Shown piece after piece: positions 55,801-63,822 of a stretch of 64,000 nt of DNA. The DNA comes from Algoriphagus zhangzhouensis (GTDB taxonomy: Bacteria; Bacteroidota; Bacteroidia; Cytophagales; Cyclobacteriaceae), in the NCBI RefSeq assembly GCF_900148515.1, contig NZ_FRXN01000002.1:310001-374000 (forward strand), read 5' to 3'. A program made the translations under genes and the position numbers. Within the stretch, counting starts at the first letter, position 1. Every line of letters starts with the position of its first letter. A model generated the notes under the pieces. It did no database searches, was not told the DNA's origin, and saw only the letters and a program-made list of their open reading frames with translations.

Positions 55801-56470
55801 TCCTGGTCATGAGCATGCTATTCCGATTCATCCTCTTTACTCTGACGTGATCAAAACAATTGCAGAAAGTAAAATGGCTGTCACTCCTACCCTACTTGTG
55901 TCATATGGTGGCCCTTGGGCAGAAAACTTTTACTATACCACTGAAAGTCCTCTTCACGATCCAAAATTGAACCGATTCACACCTTATGATGAATTGAATG
56001 CAAAAGCAAGAAGACGAGCTGGTGGACTAGGAGGCTGGTTTGCACCAGAGGATCATGTTTTCCCTAAGCATGCCGAAGGAATCAATGCATTAGTCAAAGA
56101 GGGAGGACTTGCAGGAGTAGGTTCTCATGGTCAATTACAAGGTCTAGGATACCATTGGGAGCTTTGGTCTGTGGCCAGTGGAGGAATGAGCACAATGGAC
56201 GCCCTTCGTACAGCCACCATCCTAGGAGCTGAAGCATTAGGTTTGGATAAAGAGCTTGGAAGTATTGAAGCTGGTAAACTCGCAGATTTGGTAATTATGG
56301 ACTCCAATCCATTGGATAATATCCGAAATACAAATACTGTAAATAAAGTTGTCAAAAATGGTAGAATCTATGATGGCAACACATTGGATGAGATCTATCC
56401 TAATCCTAAAAAATTGGATATAAGTTCTTGGACAAAACCTGCTCCAGAAGTAACTACCAGTCTTAAATAA
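52853..56470 (+). CDS. TolB-like propeller / amidohydrolase fusion protein, exported
   Basis: 1205 residues. Signal-like N-terminus (about 1-22). A first half (about 60-690) of WD40-like PD40 blades (VSPDGKTIAFDLMGDIYTMP, FSPDGEKILFTSDRAG) is followed by an Ala/Lys/Asp-rich helical linker (about 700-775: DSVKAAKKAKMLADADSVAT). The amidohydrolase domain (about 785-1195) has the metal HxH at about 848/850 in PGFVDTHAHMWP, a later GVGSHGQLQGLGYHWELW and the closing SIEAGKLADLVIMDSNPL. Such proteins are widespread in Bacteroidota and are thought to be exported hydrolases acting on cyclic amides or peptides; the substrate is unknown. A strong terminator follows, so it is probably a single-gene unit. 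Confidence 0.92.
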   Translation: MRKITQPALLVALGTTLSVAAIIPKANQNPTPMNRKMVVSDSTKKDSLDYPKFKDLPLKPEREVKFTTEEGTWMSVDVSPDGKTIAFDLMGDIYTMPIEGGKATPITTGMAYETHPRFSPDGEKILFTSDRAGSDNLWYIDMVKKDTVQVTKDKNGDVPGADWTPDGDYIIASKGRRIHKLFMYHKDGGGGIQLNESPSSMKTIDPVISPDGKKIYFSYRTGAWNYNALLPQYQVGTYDIEEGNITSITSRYGSAFTPTLSNDGKWLVYGSRWHEKTGLVLRNLETGDENWLAYPVQRDEQESIAPQGVLPAMSFTPDSKFVIASYGGKIWKLPVDGSDALEIPFEADVKLAMGPRLYFNYAIKDTTAKLATQIRDGVPSPDGKKLAFTALNRLYVMDFPDGEPKRVTNFEITEAMPSWSPDGSQLVFTTWDEADGGSLYKASFGRNGDVTKLTTENALYMGPVWGPNNKIVVFKGDRRLMMESEGPGFSGAEAILAWMPASGGEFRKIMDARGVGNAHFTKDTSRIYLNGSGGTLLSVKWDGTDKKEYAKISGITPFGTAADPHDDHEHNEEFSSVEYVMGLPRSTADAVNYCMLPEGTSAREPQMRPSSASTILMAPEGNLALAQVNNNIYVVTIPTAGKTPSINVGNPDASNFPSRQLTEIGGEWPAWEADGKKVHWSLGNGHWVYDVDRAVFVEDSVKAAKKAKMLADADSVATLKAQGEDAVKLADSLAKAEKKRIDSLFKADKELAKADSIGKAKKKEQETYKPFEHQVKVYFAKDIPQSTVLLKNARIITMNGSEVIENGDVLIENNRIKAVGKTGTLNAGNAEVIDVSGKTITPGFVDTHAHMWPTWGLHKNTVWIYAANLAYGVTTTRDPQTATTDVLTYADMVEAGMVPGPRVYSTGPGVGYWMYNLKSLDHTKNVLKQYSKYYNTQYIKMYLVGNRQHRQWVIMAAKDQELMPTTEGGLDYKLNMTQLFDGYPGHEHAIPIHPLYSDVIKTIAESKMAVTPTLLVSYGGPWAENFYYTTESPLHDPKLNRFTPYDELNAKARRRAGGLGGWFAPEDHVFPKHAEGINALVKEGGLAGVGSHGQLQGLGYHWELWSVASGGMSTMDALRTATILGAEALGLDKELGSIEAGKLADLVIMDSNPLDNIRNTNTVNKVVKNGRIYDGNTLDEIYPNPKKLDISSWTKPAPEVTTSLK

Positions 56471-56490
56471 AAAAGGCATTAAACTCTAAT

Positions 56491-56525
56491 AAACAGCCGG
56501 TTATACATCCGGCTGTTTCTTTTTT
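56491..56525 (+). terminator. Rho-independent terminator after the amidohydrolase gene
   Basis: AAACAGCCGG (56491-56500) pairs perfectly with CCGGCTGTTT (56509-56518) around an eight-base loop, followed by CTTTTTT. It starts 21 bases after the stop codon at 56470. Confidence 0.92.
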
Positions 56526-56686
56526 ACATGAAAAATTCATCTTTTATCAGTGCCATAGCAAATAAATACAGTTAGTTCTTGGCAGACTACTAATTATTTA
56601 TTTTCTTATTCTAGAATTCAAGCCTTTAGATGAAAAAAGCTCAACCCCTAAATAGCAGAATTCATTTTTTACTACAGTAAAAATTA

Positions 56687-57583
56687 ATGAAAGACAACTC
56701 GGTACAATCTGTTGATTGGAAATCCATATTCTCGCCACATTCACTTGTTTATACAATATGTGGTATTTCTTTGTCGGCAATTGCCTTAAAGGCATTTATG
56801 CTACCAAATAAATTCTTGGATGGAGGTGTGACTGGCATTGCTATTTTGGTGAATTTGGGTTTCGGGATCGATATCAACATTTTATTGATTGCGATCAATC
56901 TTCCTTTTTTGTTTATGGCTTGGAGAATGATTGGTAAAACATTCGCTGTCCAATCTGGAATCAGTATTTCGCTTTTAGTCATTGCCCTCCATTTCTTGGA
57001 AGTACCAACTGTGACTGAAGACAAAGTACTAATTGCGGTATTTGGGGGCTTTCTGATGGGATCCGGGATAGGATTGATCATCAGAGGAGGAGGTTTAATC
57101 GATGGTTTTGAGGTAATTACAGAATATTTTCACAAAAACTCTGCACTTACAGCAAGTGAGATAACTGTTTTCCTGAATTCATTGATTATGCTTTCTGCAG
57201 CCTATGTTTTTGGCATAGAACCTGCAATGTATTCTATATTGACCTATTTTACCGCAATCAAAACAACCGATTACATTGTCGAGGGTTTTGAAGAATATAC
57301 TGCTCTTACAATTATTTCTAAAGAACATGAATTAGTAAAAGAATTGATAGTCAAAGATTTCGGAAAGGCAATTTCAGTCTATAAAGGAGAACGAGGCTAT
57401 CTACCAGATACATTTCATATTAAACATCCTTGCGATATCATCATGACCGTAGTTACTCGTTTGGAAGTACATAGAATCAAGCTTGCCATTCAAGAAATTG
57501 ATCCCAAGGCATTCTTCTATGTACAGACGATTAAGGAAGTCAAAGGAGGTGTAGTAAAACAAGTAGGAAAGAAGCATGTATGA
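56687..57583 (+). CDS. YitT family (DUF161/DUF2179) membrane protein
   Basis: 298 residues. The first 200 residues hold about five to six transmembrane helices with the YitT signature: ISLSAIALKAFMLPNKFLDG, GGVTGIAILVNLGFGIDINI and GSGIGLIIRGGGLIDGFEVI. The last 85 residues are the soluble DUF2179 domain (ALTIISKEHELVKELIVKDF, GYLPDT). The family's transport or sensory role is unproven. Its stop overlaps the start of the HD-domain gene by four bases, so the two are translationally coupled. Confidence 0.9.
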   Translation: MKDNSVQSVDWKSIFSPHSLVYTICGISLSAIALKAFMLPNKFLDGGVTGIAILVNLGFGIDINILLIAINLPFLFMAWRMIGKTFAVQSGISISLLVIALHFLEVPTVTEDKVLIAVFGGFLMGSGIGLIIRGGGLIDGFEVITEYFHKNSALTASEITVFLNSLIMLSAAYVFGIEPAMYSILTYFTAIKTTDYIVEGFEEYTALTIISKEHELVKELIVKDFGKAISVYKGERGYLPDTFHIKHPCDIIMTVVTRLEVHRIKLAIQEIDPKAFFYVQTIKEVKGGVVKQVGKKHV

Positions 57584-58164
57584 TGGATTTTGAACAAGTA
57601 AAAAATAAGGTGTATAGGAACATCTTGGAGAAATTACCCTCCTATTTGACCTATCATAATCTTGCTCACACTGAGTATGTGATGCAAAAAGCTCAATTTC
57701 TAGCCAGAATTGAAGATGTTTCGGAGAAAGACCGTGAACTATTAAGATTGGCTTCTTTATTTCACGATACCGGTTTTATTGAAAATCCGAAAAATCACGA
57801 AGAAATCGGTTGTGGTATCGCCAAAGAGTATTTGGGTAAAGACCTTAGCTCTGAAGAAATGGACAAAGTCTGTGGAATGATCATGGCCACCAAGATTCCT
57901 CAAAGTCCTACCAATAAACTTGAACGAATCATCGCTGATGCCGATTTGGAATATTTAGGCACAGAGGATTTTGAAAGACAAGGAGGAGCACTTTTTGAAG
58001 AATTAAAGCACTTCAATCCTAGTTTCTCAGAACAAGCATGGAATGAACTGCAGCTTACTTTTTTAGAAAAGCATCAATACCATACAGACTATTGCAAGAA
58101 AAACAGAGAACCCAAAAAACAGGCAAACATTGATTCTGTGAAAGAAAAGCTAAATCTGGTTTAA
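57580..58164 (+). CDS. HD-domain phosphohydrolase
   Basis: 194 residues. HD-superfamily metal motif: YLTYHNLAHTEYVMQKA (first His), LLRLASLFHDTGF (HD pair) and IIADADLEYLG (late Asp). Cytoplasmic, no other domain. HD proteins hydrolyse nucleotides or cyclic nucleotides; the YHNxxHT form is often found in Bacteroidota next to or fused with cyclase domains, but the substrate cannot be told here. The four-base overlap with the YitT gene is clear, and its 3' end overlaps the convergent ebo phosphatase gene by four bases. Confidence 0.85.
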   Translation: MMDFEQVKNKVYRNILEKLPSYLTYHNLAHTEYVMQKAQFLARIEDVSEKDRELLRLASLFHDTGFIENPKNHEEIGCGIAKEYLGKDLSSEEMDKVCGMIMATKIPQSPTNKLERIIADADLEYLGTEDFERQGGALFEELKHFNPSFSEQAWNELQLTFLEKHQYHTDYCKKNREPKKQANIDSVKEKLNLV

Positions 58165-59531
58165 CCTTTAACAGCTTTATAAATCACCTCAAAAACATCC
58201 GTAGGCTGGATTTTTCCTTCTTTGACCAATTTTTCACTTCCGATCAATACCGGCTTATCCAAATCATCTTCAGGAATCCTTCCATGAGCTCCTTTTACCA
58301 AGCTAGCTTCCAAAGGAATCACATCCATCAAATACCTAAAGCCTAGTTTTTTCTTCAATACTTTCGACCCAACTTTTAGAATTGGAACTTTGATCTTTGG
58401 ATCCAAAAACAACTCTACTGGATCATATCCGGGCTTTTTATGAATATCCACGCACCTGGCATAATCTGGGGCTTTGGCATCATCTAGCCAGAAATAATAA
58501 GTAAACCAGGAGTCTTTATCAGCAACCACCACCAAATCACCGGATCTCTCGTGATCCAATCCATATTTCTTCTTCCCTTTTTCATCTAGGACCATCTCAA
58601 TCCCTGGAGTATTCTCCAACAGGCTTTTTACCTGATCAAAGATGGAAGGATCTTGAATATGAACGTGTGCTACCTGATGATCCGAAACAGCAAATGCTTT
58701 GGATGTTCCAGCATCTAAAGTCTCTAGCCCCAATTCATTTTTCACCTCAATCCATCCTGCAGACCTTAAGATTCTATTGATATGGATTGGTTTAGAAACT
58801 GATGTGATTCCGTATTCTGAAAGGACTAATACCTGAGCACCAGAGTTTTCAAAGTAGGTAATCAAATCTTTGACGATATCATCGATCTCATTCAAATCTT
58901 TACCAATTTTCTCGAAATCTATCCCATACTTCTGAAGCCCATAATCCAAATGGGGGAGATAGATCAGGTTCAAGGTTGGATTATACCATTCGTCGACTTT
59001 TTTTGCCGCATCTGCAATCCATTTGGTCGAGCTGGTATTGGTATTGGGTCCCCAAAAAGAGAATAAGGGAAACTGACCCAATTCTTTTTGAAGTCTGTCC
59101 CGAAGCTCCATCGGTTGGCTATGACAATCTGGAAGCTTTCGCCCATCTGAAGGATACAATGGCCGTGGCGTCACAGCATAATCCACAGAAGAATACATAT
59201 TGTACCACCAGAACATATTGGCACAGGTAAACTCAGGATTTTCAGCCTTGAGTTTGTCCCAGATTTTTGGAGACTGAACCAGACGGTTTGACTGACGCCA
59301 GAATTTGATTTCGCATTCATCTTGGAAGTACCATCCATTTCCAACGATTCCATTTTTGGAAGGCATTTCTCCTGTCAAATAAGCGGATTGGGCACTACAG
59401 GTAACAGCAGGAAGCACAGGCTCAACTACAGCCTTTTTCTGCTTATCCATCCAAGATTTTAAAAATGGCGTATGCTCTCCGATTACTCTGGAGGACAAAG
59501 CTACGATATCAATTACGACAGTCTTTTGCAT
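58161..59531 (-). CDS. eboF: EboF: alkaline phosphatase-superfamily nucleotide pyrophosphatase-like enzyme
   Basis: 456 residues, no clear signal peptide. Alkaline-phosphatase fold of the NPP type: metal Asp in VVIDIVALS, nucleophile Thr about 44 in LPAVTCSAQSAYLTGEMPSK, LPHLDYGLQKYG and LSEYGITSV for the second metal, and AHGRIPEDD near the end. It is the last gene of the leftward ebo cluster, one base after eboE. In the ebo cluster this protein is thought to act on a phosphorylated precursor or lipid; the substrate is not known. Its 3' end overlaps the HD gene's 3' end by four bases. Confidence 0.85.
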   Translation of the reverse strand: MQKTVVIDIVALSSRVIGEHTPFLKSWMDKQKKAVVEPVLPAVTCSAQSAYLTGEMPSKNGIVGNGWYFQDECEIKFWRQSNRLVQSPKIWDKLKAENPEFTCANMFWWYNMYSSVDYAVTPRPLYPSDGRKLPDCHSQPMELRDRLQKELGQFPLFSFWGPNTNTSSTKWIADAAKKVDEWYNPTLNLIYLPHLDYGLQKYGIDFEKIGKDLNEIDDIVKDLITYFENSGAQVLVLSEYGITSVSKPIHINRILRSAGWIEVKNELGLETLDAGTSKAFAVSDHQVAHVHIQDPSIFDQVKSLLENTPGIEMVLDEKGKKKYGLDHERSGDLVVVADKDSWFTYYFWLDDAKAPDYARCVDIHKKPGYDPVELFLDPKIKVPILKVGSKVLKKKLGFRYLMDVIPLEASLVKGAHGRIPEDDLDKPVLIGSEKLVKEGKIQPTDVFEVIYKAVKG

Positions 59532-59532
59532 C

Positions 59533-60735
59533 TTAATTCAATTGTGAAATCACCCAAGCCAATTCTCTGCTGATCGATTCAGCCAAAGGAAGTCGGGATT
59601 CAGGAGGCAATACTTCCCAAGTGTAGGTTTCTACCTCCAAGTGATTACTTAATTCGGGTTTCGATTGAAGCACTTTCAAGACTTCTTCAATCAGGAAGTT
59701 TGTAGATTCAAACTCTCCATATTTTTTCATGAAAACAGGAACATGGAAATGAATTCTCCACTCTTCTTCTTTCGCATCCTCCAATTTTTCCAAAGCTGGC
59801 AAAAGGTCTGGATACGAAATCAAGCTTCCATCCGTATTTCTACCCACTACTTGATGGAGGTAGGTAGACTCAGCAAATTCAGACAGTTGATCCTTAAGAA
59901 TACCTCTATCTTGATCCAACATCAATTTCAAGGCTGCAGAGATCTGAACCTTTCCGATTTTTAATCCGGCTTTCGCAAACTTTTCAAATGTCTCCTCAGG
60001 CTTTTCATAGACGATAGCGAAATGACACACATCATAGCAAACTTGAATATGGCGCTTGATCAAAGCTTCAGATTCTTTAGGGCTAATTCCCAATGTTTTT
60101 GCCAGCTCAGGAGCTCCTTTTGGCAAAAGCCAATCAGTGAACAACCAGACCATTTCATCGGAATTTTCCAAAATCCCATCCGGTTCTGGCTCAATATCTA
60201 AATGCAATAACTTACCGGTTTCAGCTTCAATCTTTGACAGCTCAGTCACCACTTCCATCAAATGTGAAGTCGCGACTTCCATGCCTTGATCAAAAGCTTC
60301 TTGAGTCTTGAACCAATGTCTATAGGAAACCGGGGAAGTAGAAATTCCTCCATCCTGACCTTCTGGAAGTAATTGAGCTAAAATCTTGAAAGATCGTATG
60401 GTATAATCTTTACGCTCAGGAGTGGTCCAATCCGGAAAATGAACTTGGTCTTTGACTACCGTTCTGTGAAAGTCCCCATAAGGAAACCCATTCAGAGTAA
60501 AAACATAGGCGTTTTCCTCTTGAAGCCAAGTTTGAAAACGAGCCAATTCTTCTGGCATTTCCAAAATCAAACTCGCCTCATGAGAAAGTCTTAAACCGAT
60601 TCCAAATGGTCCTTCGAAATCCAGGTTTTTTCGAACCTCCGGGATATAGTGTTTTAAATTTTCAAAAGTAGCCTCCCAGCTTTCACCAGGATGGATATTG
60701 CTACAATAGCTTAAATGAAAGTTTGAAAACTTCAT
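59533..60735 (-). CDS. eboE: EboE: TIM-barrel sugar-isomerase-like metabolite traffic protein
   Basis: 400 residues, cytoplasmic. The start LSYCSNIHPGESW and the xylose-isomerase-like TIM-barrel features (LLHLDIEPEPDGILENSDEM, YDVCHFAIVYEKPEET, IQVCYDVCHF, VHFHVP-type strand IHFHVPVFM) are those of EboE. His/Glu/Asp at strand ends probably bind a metal. Its catalytic role is unknown; in cyanobacteria the ebo genes are needed to move the scytonemin precursor to the periplasm. One base separates it from eboF and three from the eboD stop, so the set is one operon. Confidence 0.88.
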   Translation of the reverse strand: MKFSNFHLSYCSNIHPGESWEATFENLKHYIPEVRKNLDFEGPFGIGLRLSHEASLILEMPEELARFQTWLQEENAYVFTLNGFPYGDFHRTVVKDQVHFPDWTTPERKDYTIRSFKILAQLLPEGQDGGISTSPVSYRHWFKTQEAFDQGMEVATSHLMEVVTELSKIEAETGKLLHLDIEPEPDGILENSDEMVWLFTDWLLPKGAPELAKTLGISPKESEALIKRHIQVCYDVCHFAIVYEKPEETFEKFAKAGLKIGKVQISAALKLMLDQDRGILKDQLSEFAESTYLHQVVGRNTDGSLISYPDLLPALEKLEDAKEEEWRIHFHVPVFMKKYGEFESTNFLIEEVLKVLQSKPELSNHLEVETYTWEVLPPESRLPLAESISRELAWVISQLN

Positions 60736-60738
60736 GAA

Positions 60739-61890
60739 TTAGTGTTTTGTAGGAGCCAAAGCATTCCATTCCTGGAGCATGCCAATGGCTTGAAGAATCA
60801 GATCATGATCCATTTCATGTACTTCTACTCCTTTACCCAGTTTTTCCAAAAGCATGATGGTCAATTGACCACCAAGATGTTCCTGAAATTCCTTAAGCCC
60901 TTTTAGTAGGTTTTCACCAGACAATTCTGGTTGATATAGTTCAAAACCAAGATTTTGAATCAGGGTGATAATTCTATCCAATTCTCCTTTGGTGATCATT
61001 CCTTTCAAGTAGGAATAAGTAGAATCCAAAGCAATCCCCAAAGCCACAGCTTCTCCATGACGAACACGGTAGTTACTCAAATGCTCCAATTTGTGCGCTG
61101 CCCAATGACCAAAATCCAATGGTCTGGAAGAACCAAATTCAAAAGGATCTTTACCAGCAATGTGGTCTAAATGCATCTGTGCAGAACGGATAATTTGCTT
61201 TTGCATTGGCTCCATCTGACGATCTGCCATTGCTATAGCATTTTCTTCGAGCCATTCGAAAAAAGACAAATCCTTGATCAAGGCCACTTTGATAGCTTCG
61301 GAAATTCCACTTCTCCAGTCTCTATCATCCAAGGTCTTCAAAAACTCAAAATCATTGATTACAGCCACTGGAGGCGTAAAAGTCCCTAGGTAGTTTTTCT
61401 TTCCGAAAGAATTGACTGAAGTTTTTACTCCAACTCCCGAATCATTCTGAGAAAGCACAGTGGTAGGAACTCTGACCAAACGAATACCTCTGTGAGAGAT
61501 AGCCGCAGCAAAGCCTGCCATATCCAATACAGCTCCTCCGCCAATCGCCACGATATATGAATGTCGGTCTATCCCATGGATGTGAGTTGCCTCCACGATC
61601 TTTTCATAAACTGAAGGATCGTTTTTACAAGTCTCTCCACCGGGAACAATAACAGGCTCAGCACATAAATAAAAAATAGACTCGTAAGCCTTGGCATATT
61701 CCTGGATATTTTGGATCAAATCAGGATGCGATTCCGCCACTCCACTGTCGATAACAAAGAACGTCTTTACTTGTTTTCCTTGCTCCAAAATTGCAGCAAA
61801 ACTCCGATTTTCTGGATCGAAGATATTTTCTGAGAAACAAACCGGATACTCAAATGGTACCGAAAATCGCTGCTTAATAATGGTATTCAT
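60739..61890 (-). CDS. eboD: EboD: 3-dehydroquinate synthase-like enzyme
   Basis: 383 residues from the ATG at 61890; an in-frame TTG 60 bases upstream is less likely. Dehydroquinate-synthase fold: NAD-binding IVAIGGGAVLDMAGFAAAI, VPTTVLSQNDSGVGVKTSVN, and the zinc ligands Glu in GISEAIKVALI and His in HKLEHLSNYRVRHGEAVALG. Family variants such as this act on sugar phosphates other than DAHP, so shikimate synthesis is not implied. It sits in the ebo operon, with 66 bases to the eboC stop, the longest gap in the cluster. Confidence 0.9.
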   Translation of the reverse strand: MNTIIKQRFSVPFEYPVCFSENIFDPENRSFAAILEQGKQVKTFFVIDSGVAESHPDLIQNIQEYAKAYESIFYLCAEPVIVPGGETCKNDPSVYEKIVEATHIHGIDRHSYIVAIGGGAVLDMAGFAAAISHRGIRLVRVPTTVLSQNDSGVGVKTSVNSFGKKNYLGTFTPPVAVINDFEFLKTLDDRDWRSGISEAIKVALIKDLSFFEWLEENAIAMADRQMEPMQKQIIRSAQMHLDHIAGKDPFEFGSSRPLDFGHWAAHKLEHLSNYRVRHGEAVALGIALDSTYSYLKGMITKGELDRIITLIQNLGFELYQPELSGENLLKGLKEFQEHLGGQLTIMLLEKLGKGVEVHEMDHDLILQAIGMLQEWNALAPTKH

Positions 61891-61956
61891 GCAATTGATA
61901 AGGAATAATAGGGTAAGAAAGTTCTCAAAAGGGGTGAAAACCAATCCCAAATTAAA

Positions 61957-62871
61957 TCAAGTCACGGCAAACTTCTTAGCCAGCCATAAAGAAATAGGAA
62001 GCAACAATAAAACAATTGCGCCGATTTCCCATCCTGCAAAGGCGGCTGTTAGCGAAGAATTGACAATAATCAAGGAAATAACAGCAGCTTTCACTGACTT
62101 TCCGATCATTTTTGGGTCTTGAGTTTTGATGGCTTTTCCCAATGGAGGGAAAATCATGTAACTCAATAGGACTAGAAATGGAAAAACTTCTTTGTAATCA
62201 GGGCCTTGGAATTTAGCCAATCCATAGATCGCCAAAACCACAAAGATGTACATGAAGAAGCCTCCATAAAGTGCTTTTTTGTTTTTCCCATGTACTTCTC
62301 CTCGGCTGACCATCGTAATGGCCGCCACATAGATCAAAGGTAAAACGCCAATCGGCCAGAGCTTTTCCAAGACTTCTGGAGCGACGGCTACACCCAAAAG
62401 CAAATTTCCAGTTCGACAAAGTCCCATATTGATCGGACCTAGGATGGACTGATGCTTTCCCCAGTAATCATAAAGCAATGCACAAAGAGAAACTGCTATT
62501 GCCAAAACTCCAGCAATCCAATTAACTAGGAAAGCCATCGCCACTCCAAATACCAACAATGAAGTAGCGAAAATGATCGCCGTACTTTTGCTTGCTCTTC
62601 CACTAGGGATCGGTCTCTCTGGTCGCTCTACAGCGTCCAATTCAGCATCTGCTATATCATTGAAAGCCACGCCTCCAGCGTATAAGCCAATCGTACTCAA
62701 AGAAAGCCAAAGCAGATTCTGCCAGAAATCAGCACTTCCTTTTTCCCAATTGGAAATCATATAACTCCATCCTCCAGCAATAGCAAAACCCGCCCAGATG
62801 TCTGCAATCGCGGTGACGACATTAGCTGGGCGGGTTAGCTGTAGGTATGGAAAAACTCCTCCTTTTGCCAT
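61957..62871 (-). CDS. eboC: EboC: UbiA-like membrane prenyltransferase
   Basis: 304 residues with about eight to nine transmembrane helices. The first Asp-rich motif is NDIADAELDAVERPERPIPS (about 71-90), the UbiA Mg-pyrophosphate site; the second region is LYDYWGKHQSILGPINMGLC. It is expected to transfer a prenyl or similar pyrophosphate-activated chain to an acceptor within the membrane; the partners in ebo are unknown. The start MAKGGVFPYLQLTRPANVVT is typical. It is three bases from eboB. Confidence 0.9.
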   Translation of the reverse strand: MAKGGVFPYLQLTRPANVVTAIADIWAGFAIAGGWSYMISNWEKGSADFWQNLLWLSLSTIGLYAGGVAFNDIADAELDAVERPERPIPSGRASKSTAIIFATSLLVFGVAMAFLVNWIAGVLAIAVSLCALLYDYWGKHQSILGPINMGLCRTGNLLLGVAVAPEVLEKLWPIGVLPLIYVAAITMVSRGEVHGKNKKALYGGFFMYIFVVLAIYGLAKFQGPDYKEVFPFLVLLSYMIFPPLGKAIKTQDPKMIGKSVKAAVISLIIVNSSLTAAFAGWEIGAIVLLLLPISLWLAKKFAVT

Positions 62872-62874
62872 GTA

Positions 62875-63786
62875 TTAATTTTCTACTCTGTCGGCAGGAC
62901 CCTCTACTCTTGGCACCTGACCTCCACGAAGTACTGAATTTCCACTCATTTTTTTGGTTTGATCAATTGGTGGAGCCTGAAGCCAATCATTTTCATCCAT
63001 TTGACCGGAGAGGGAGAATGCTGTAAGTGCATTTCTGTAGGTCACCATCTGAACATGTTCCTCAGGAATGCCCATTTTTCTCATCAAGTCAGCTGTTTTT
63101 GGCACTGCCAAAGGATCAGAAATCCCCCAATCCGCTGCAGAATTGACAATAATTCTCTCAGGACCGTATTGCTTCACGATTTCTACCATTCGCTCAGAAC
63201 CCATTTTAGTATGTGGATAAATGGTAAATCCTGCCCAATATCCACGATCCAAAACCTCTTTTACAGTTTCTTCATTGTTATGATCCACGATGATCCATCC
63301 CGGATTCATTCCATGCTCTTCAGCCACATCCATGGATCTATAGGTTCCTTTTTTCTTATCTCTATGAGGTGTATGAATCAAAACCGGAAGATCAACTTCT
63401 TTCGCCAATTCAAGCTGTTCTCTATAGAACCTATCTTCAGCCTCAGTTTGATCATCATAACCGATCTCACCGATGGCTACCACACCTTCTTTCCCGACAT
63501 AAAGCGGAAGCAATTCCATCACTTGCTCAGCCAAGGCAATATTATTTGCCTCTTTGGAGTTCAAGCCCATGGTGCAATAATGCACGATACCAAACTGACT
63601 TGCTCTGAATCTTTCCCAACCAACAAGAGTACTGAAATAGTCCTTAAAGCTACCAACCTCTGTTCGCGGCTGACCCAGCCAGAATGCTGGCTCAATGGTC
63701 GCTACTATTCCTGCTTTTTGCATTGCCTCGTAATCATCCGTCGTACGGGACACAAGGTGAATATGTGGATCAATGTACATTGACAT
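62875..63786 (-). CDS. eboB: EboB: TatD-like metal-dependent hydrolase
   Basis: 303 residues. The start YIDPHIHLVSRTTDDYEAMQ has the HxH metal pair (about 8 and 10) of TatD/amidohydrolase TIM barrels; further ligand candidates are VLIHTPH, WIIVDHNNEE and IIVNSAADWGISDP (late Asp). Cytoplasmic. A second Met two codons on (at 63780) is an alternative start. Part of the ebo operon; enzymatic role unknown. The preceding gene (63823 on) ends 36 bases upstream. Confidence 0.88.
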   Translation of the reverse strand: MSMYIDPHIHLVSRTTDDYEAMQKAGIVATIEPAFWLGQPRTEVGSFKDYFSTLVGWERFRASQFGIVHYCTMGLNSKEANNIALAEQVMELLPLYVGKEGVVAIGEIGYDDQTEAEDRFYREQLELAKEVDLPVLIHTPHRDKKKGTYRSMDVAEEHGMNPGWIIVDHNNEETVKEVLDRGYWAGFTIYPHTKMGSERMVEIVKQYGPERIIVNSAADWGISDPLAVPKTADLMRKMGIPEEHVQMVTYRNALTAFSLSGQMDENDWLQAPPIDQTKKMSGNSVLRGGQVPRVEGPADRVEN

Positions 63787-63822
63787 GATTTCTATGATTT
63801 ATTTGGAGTAATTGTTAATCTC

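Noticed and set aside
60739..61890. Shikimate-pathway aroB
   Set aside because: The dehydroquinate-synthase-like gene sits between eboE and eboC in a cluster with no other aromatic-pathway genes, so EboD is the better call.
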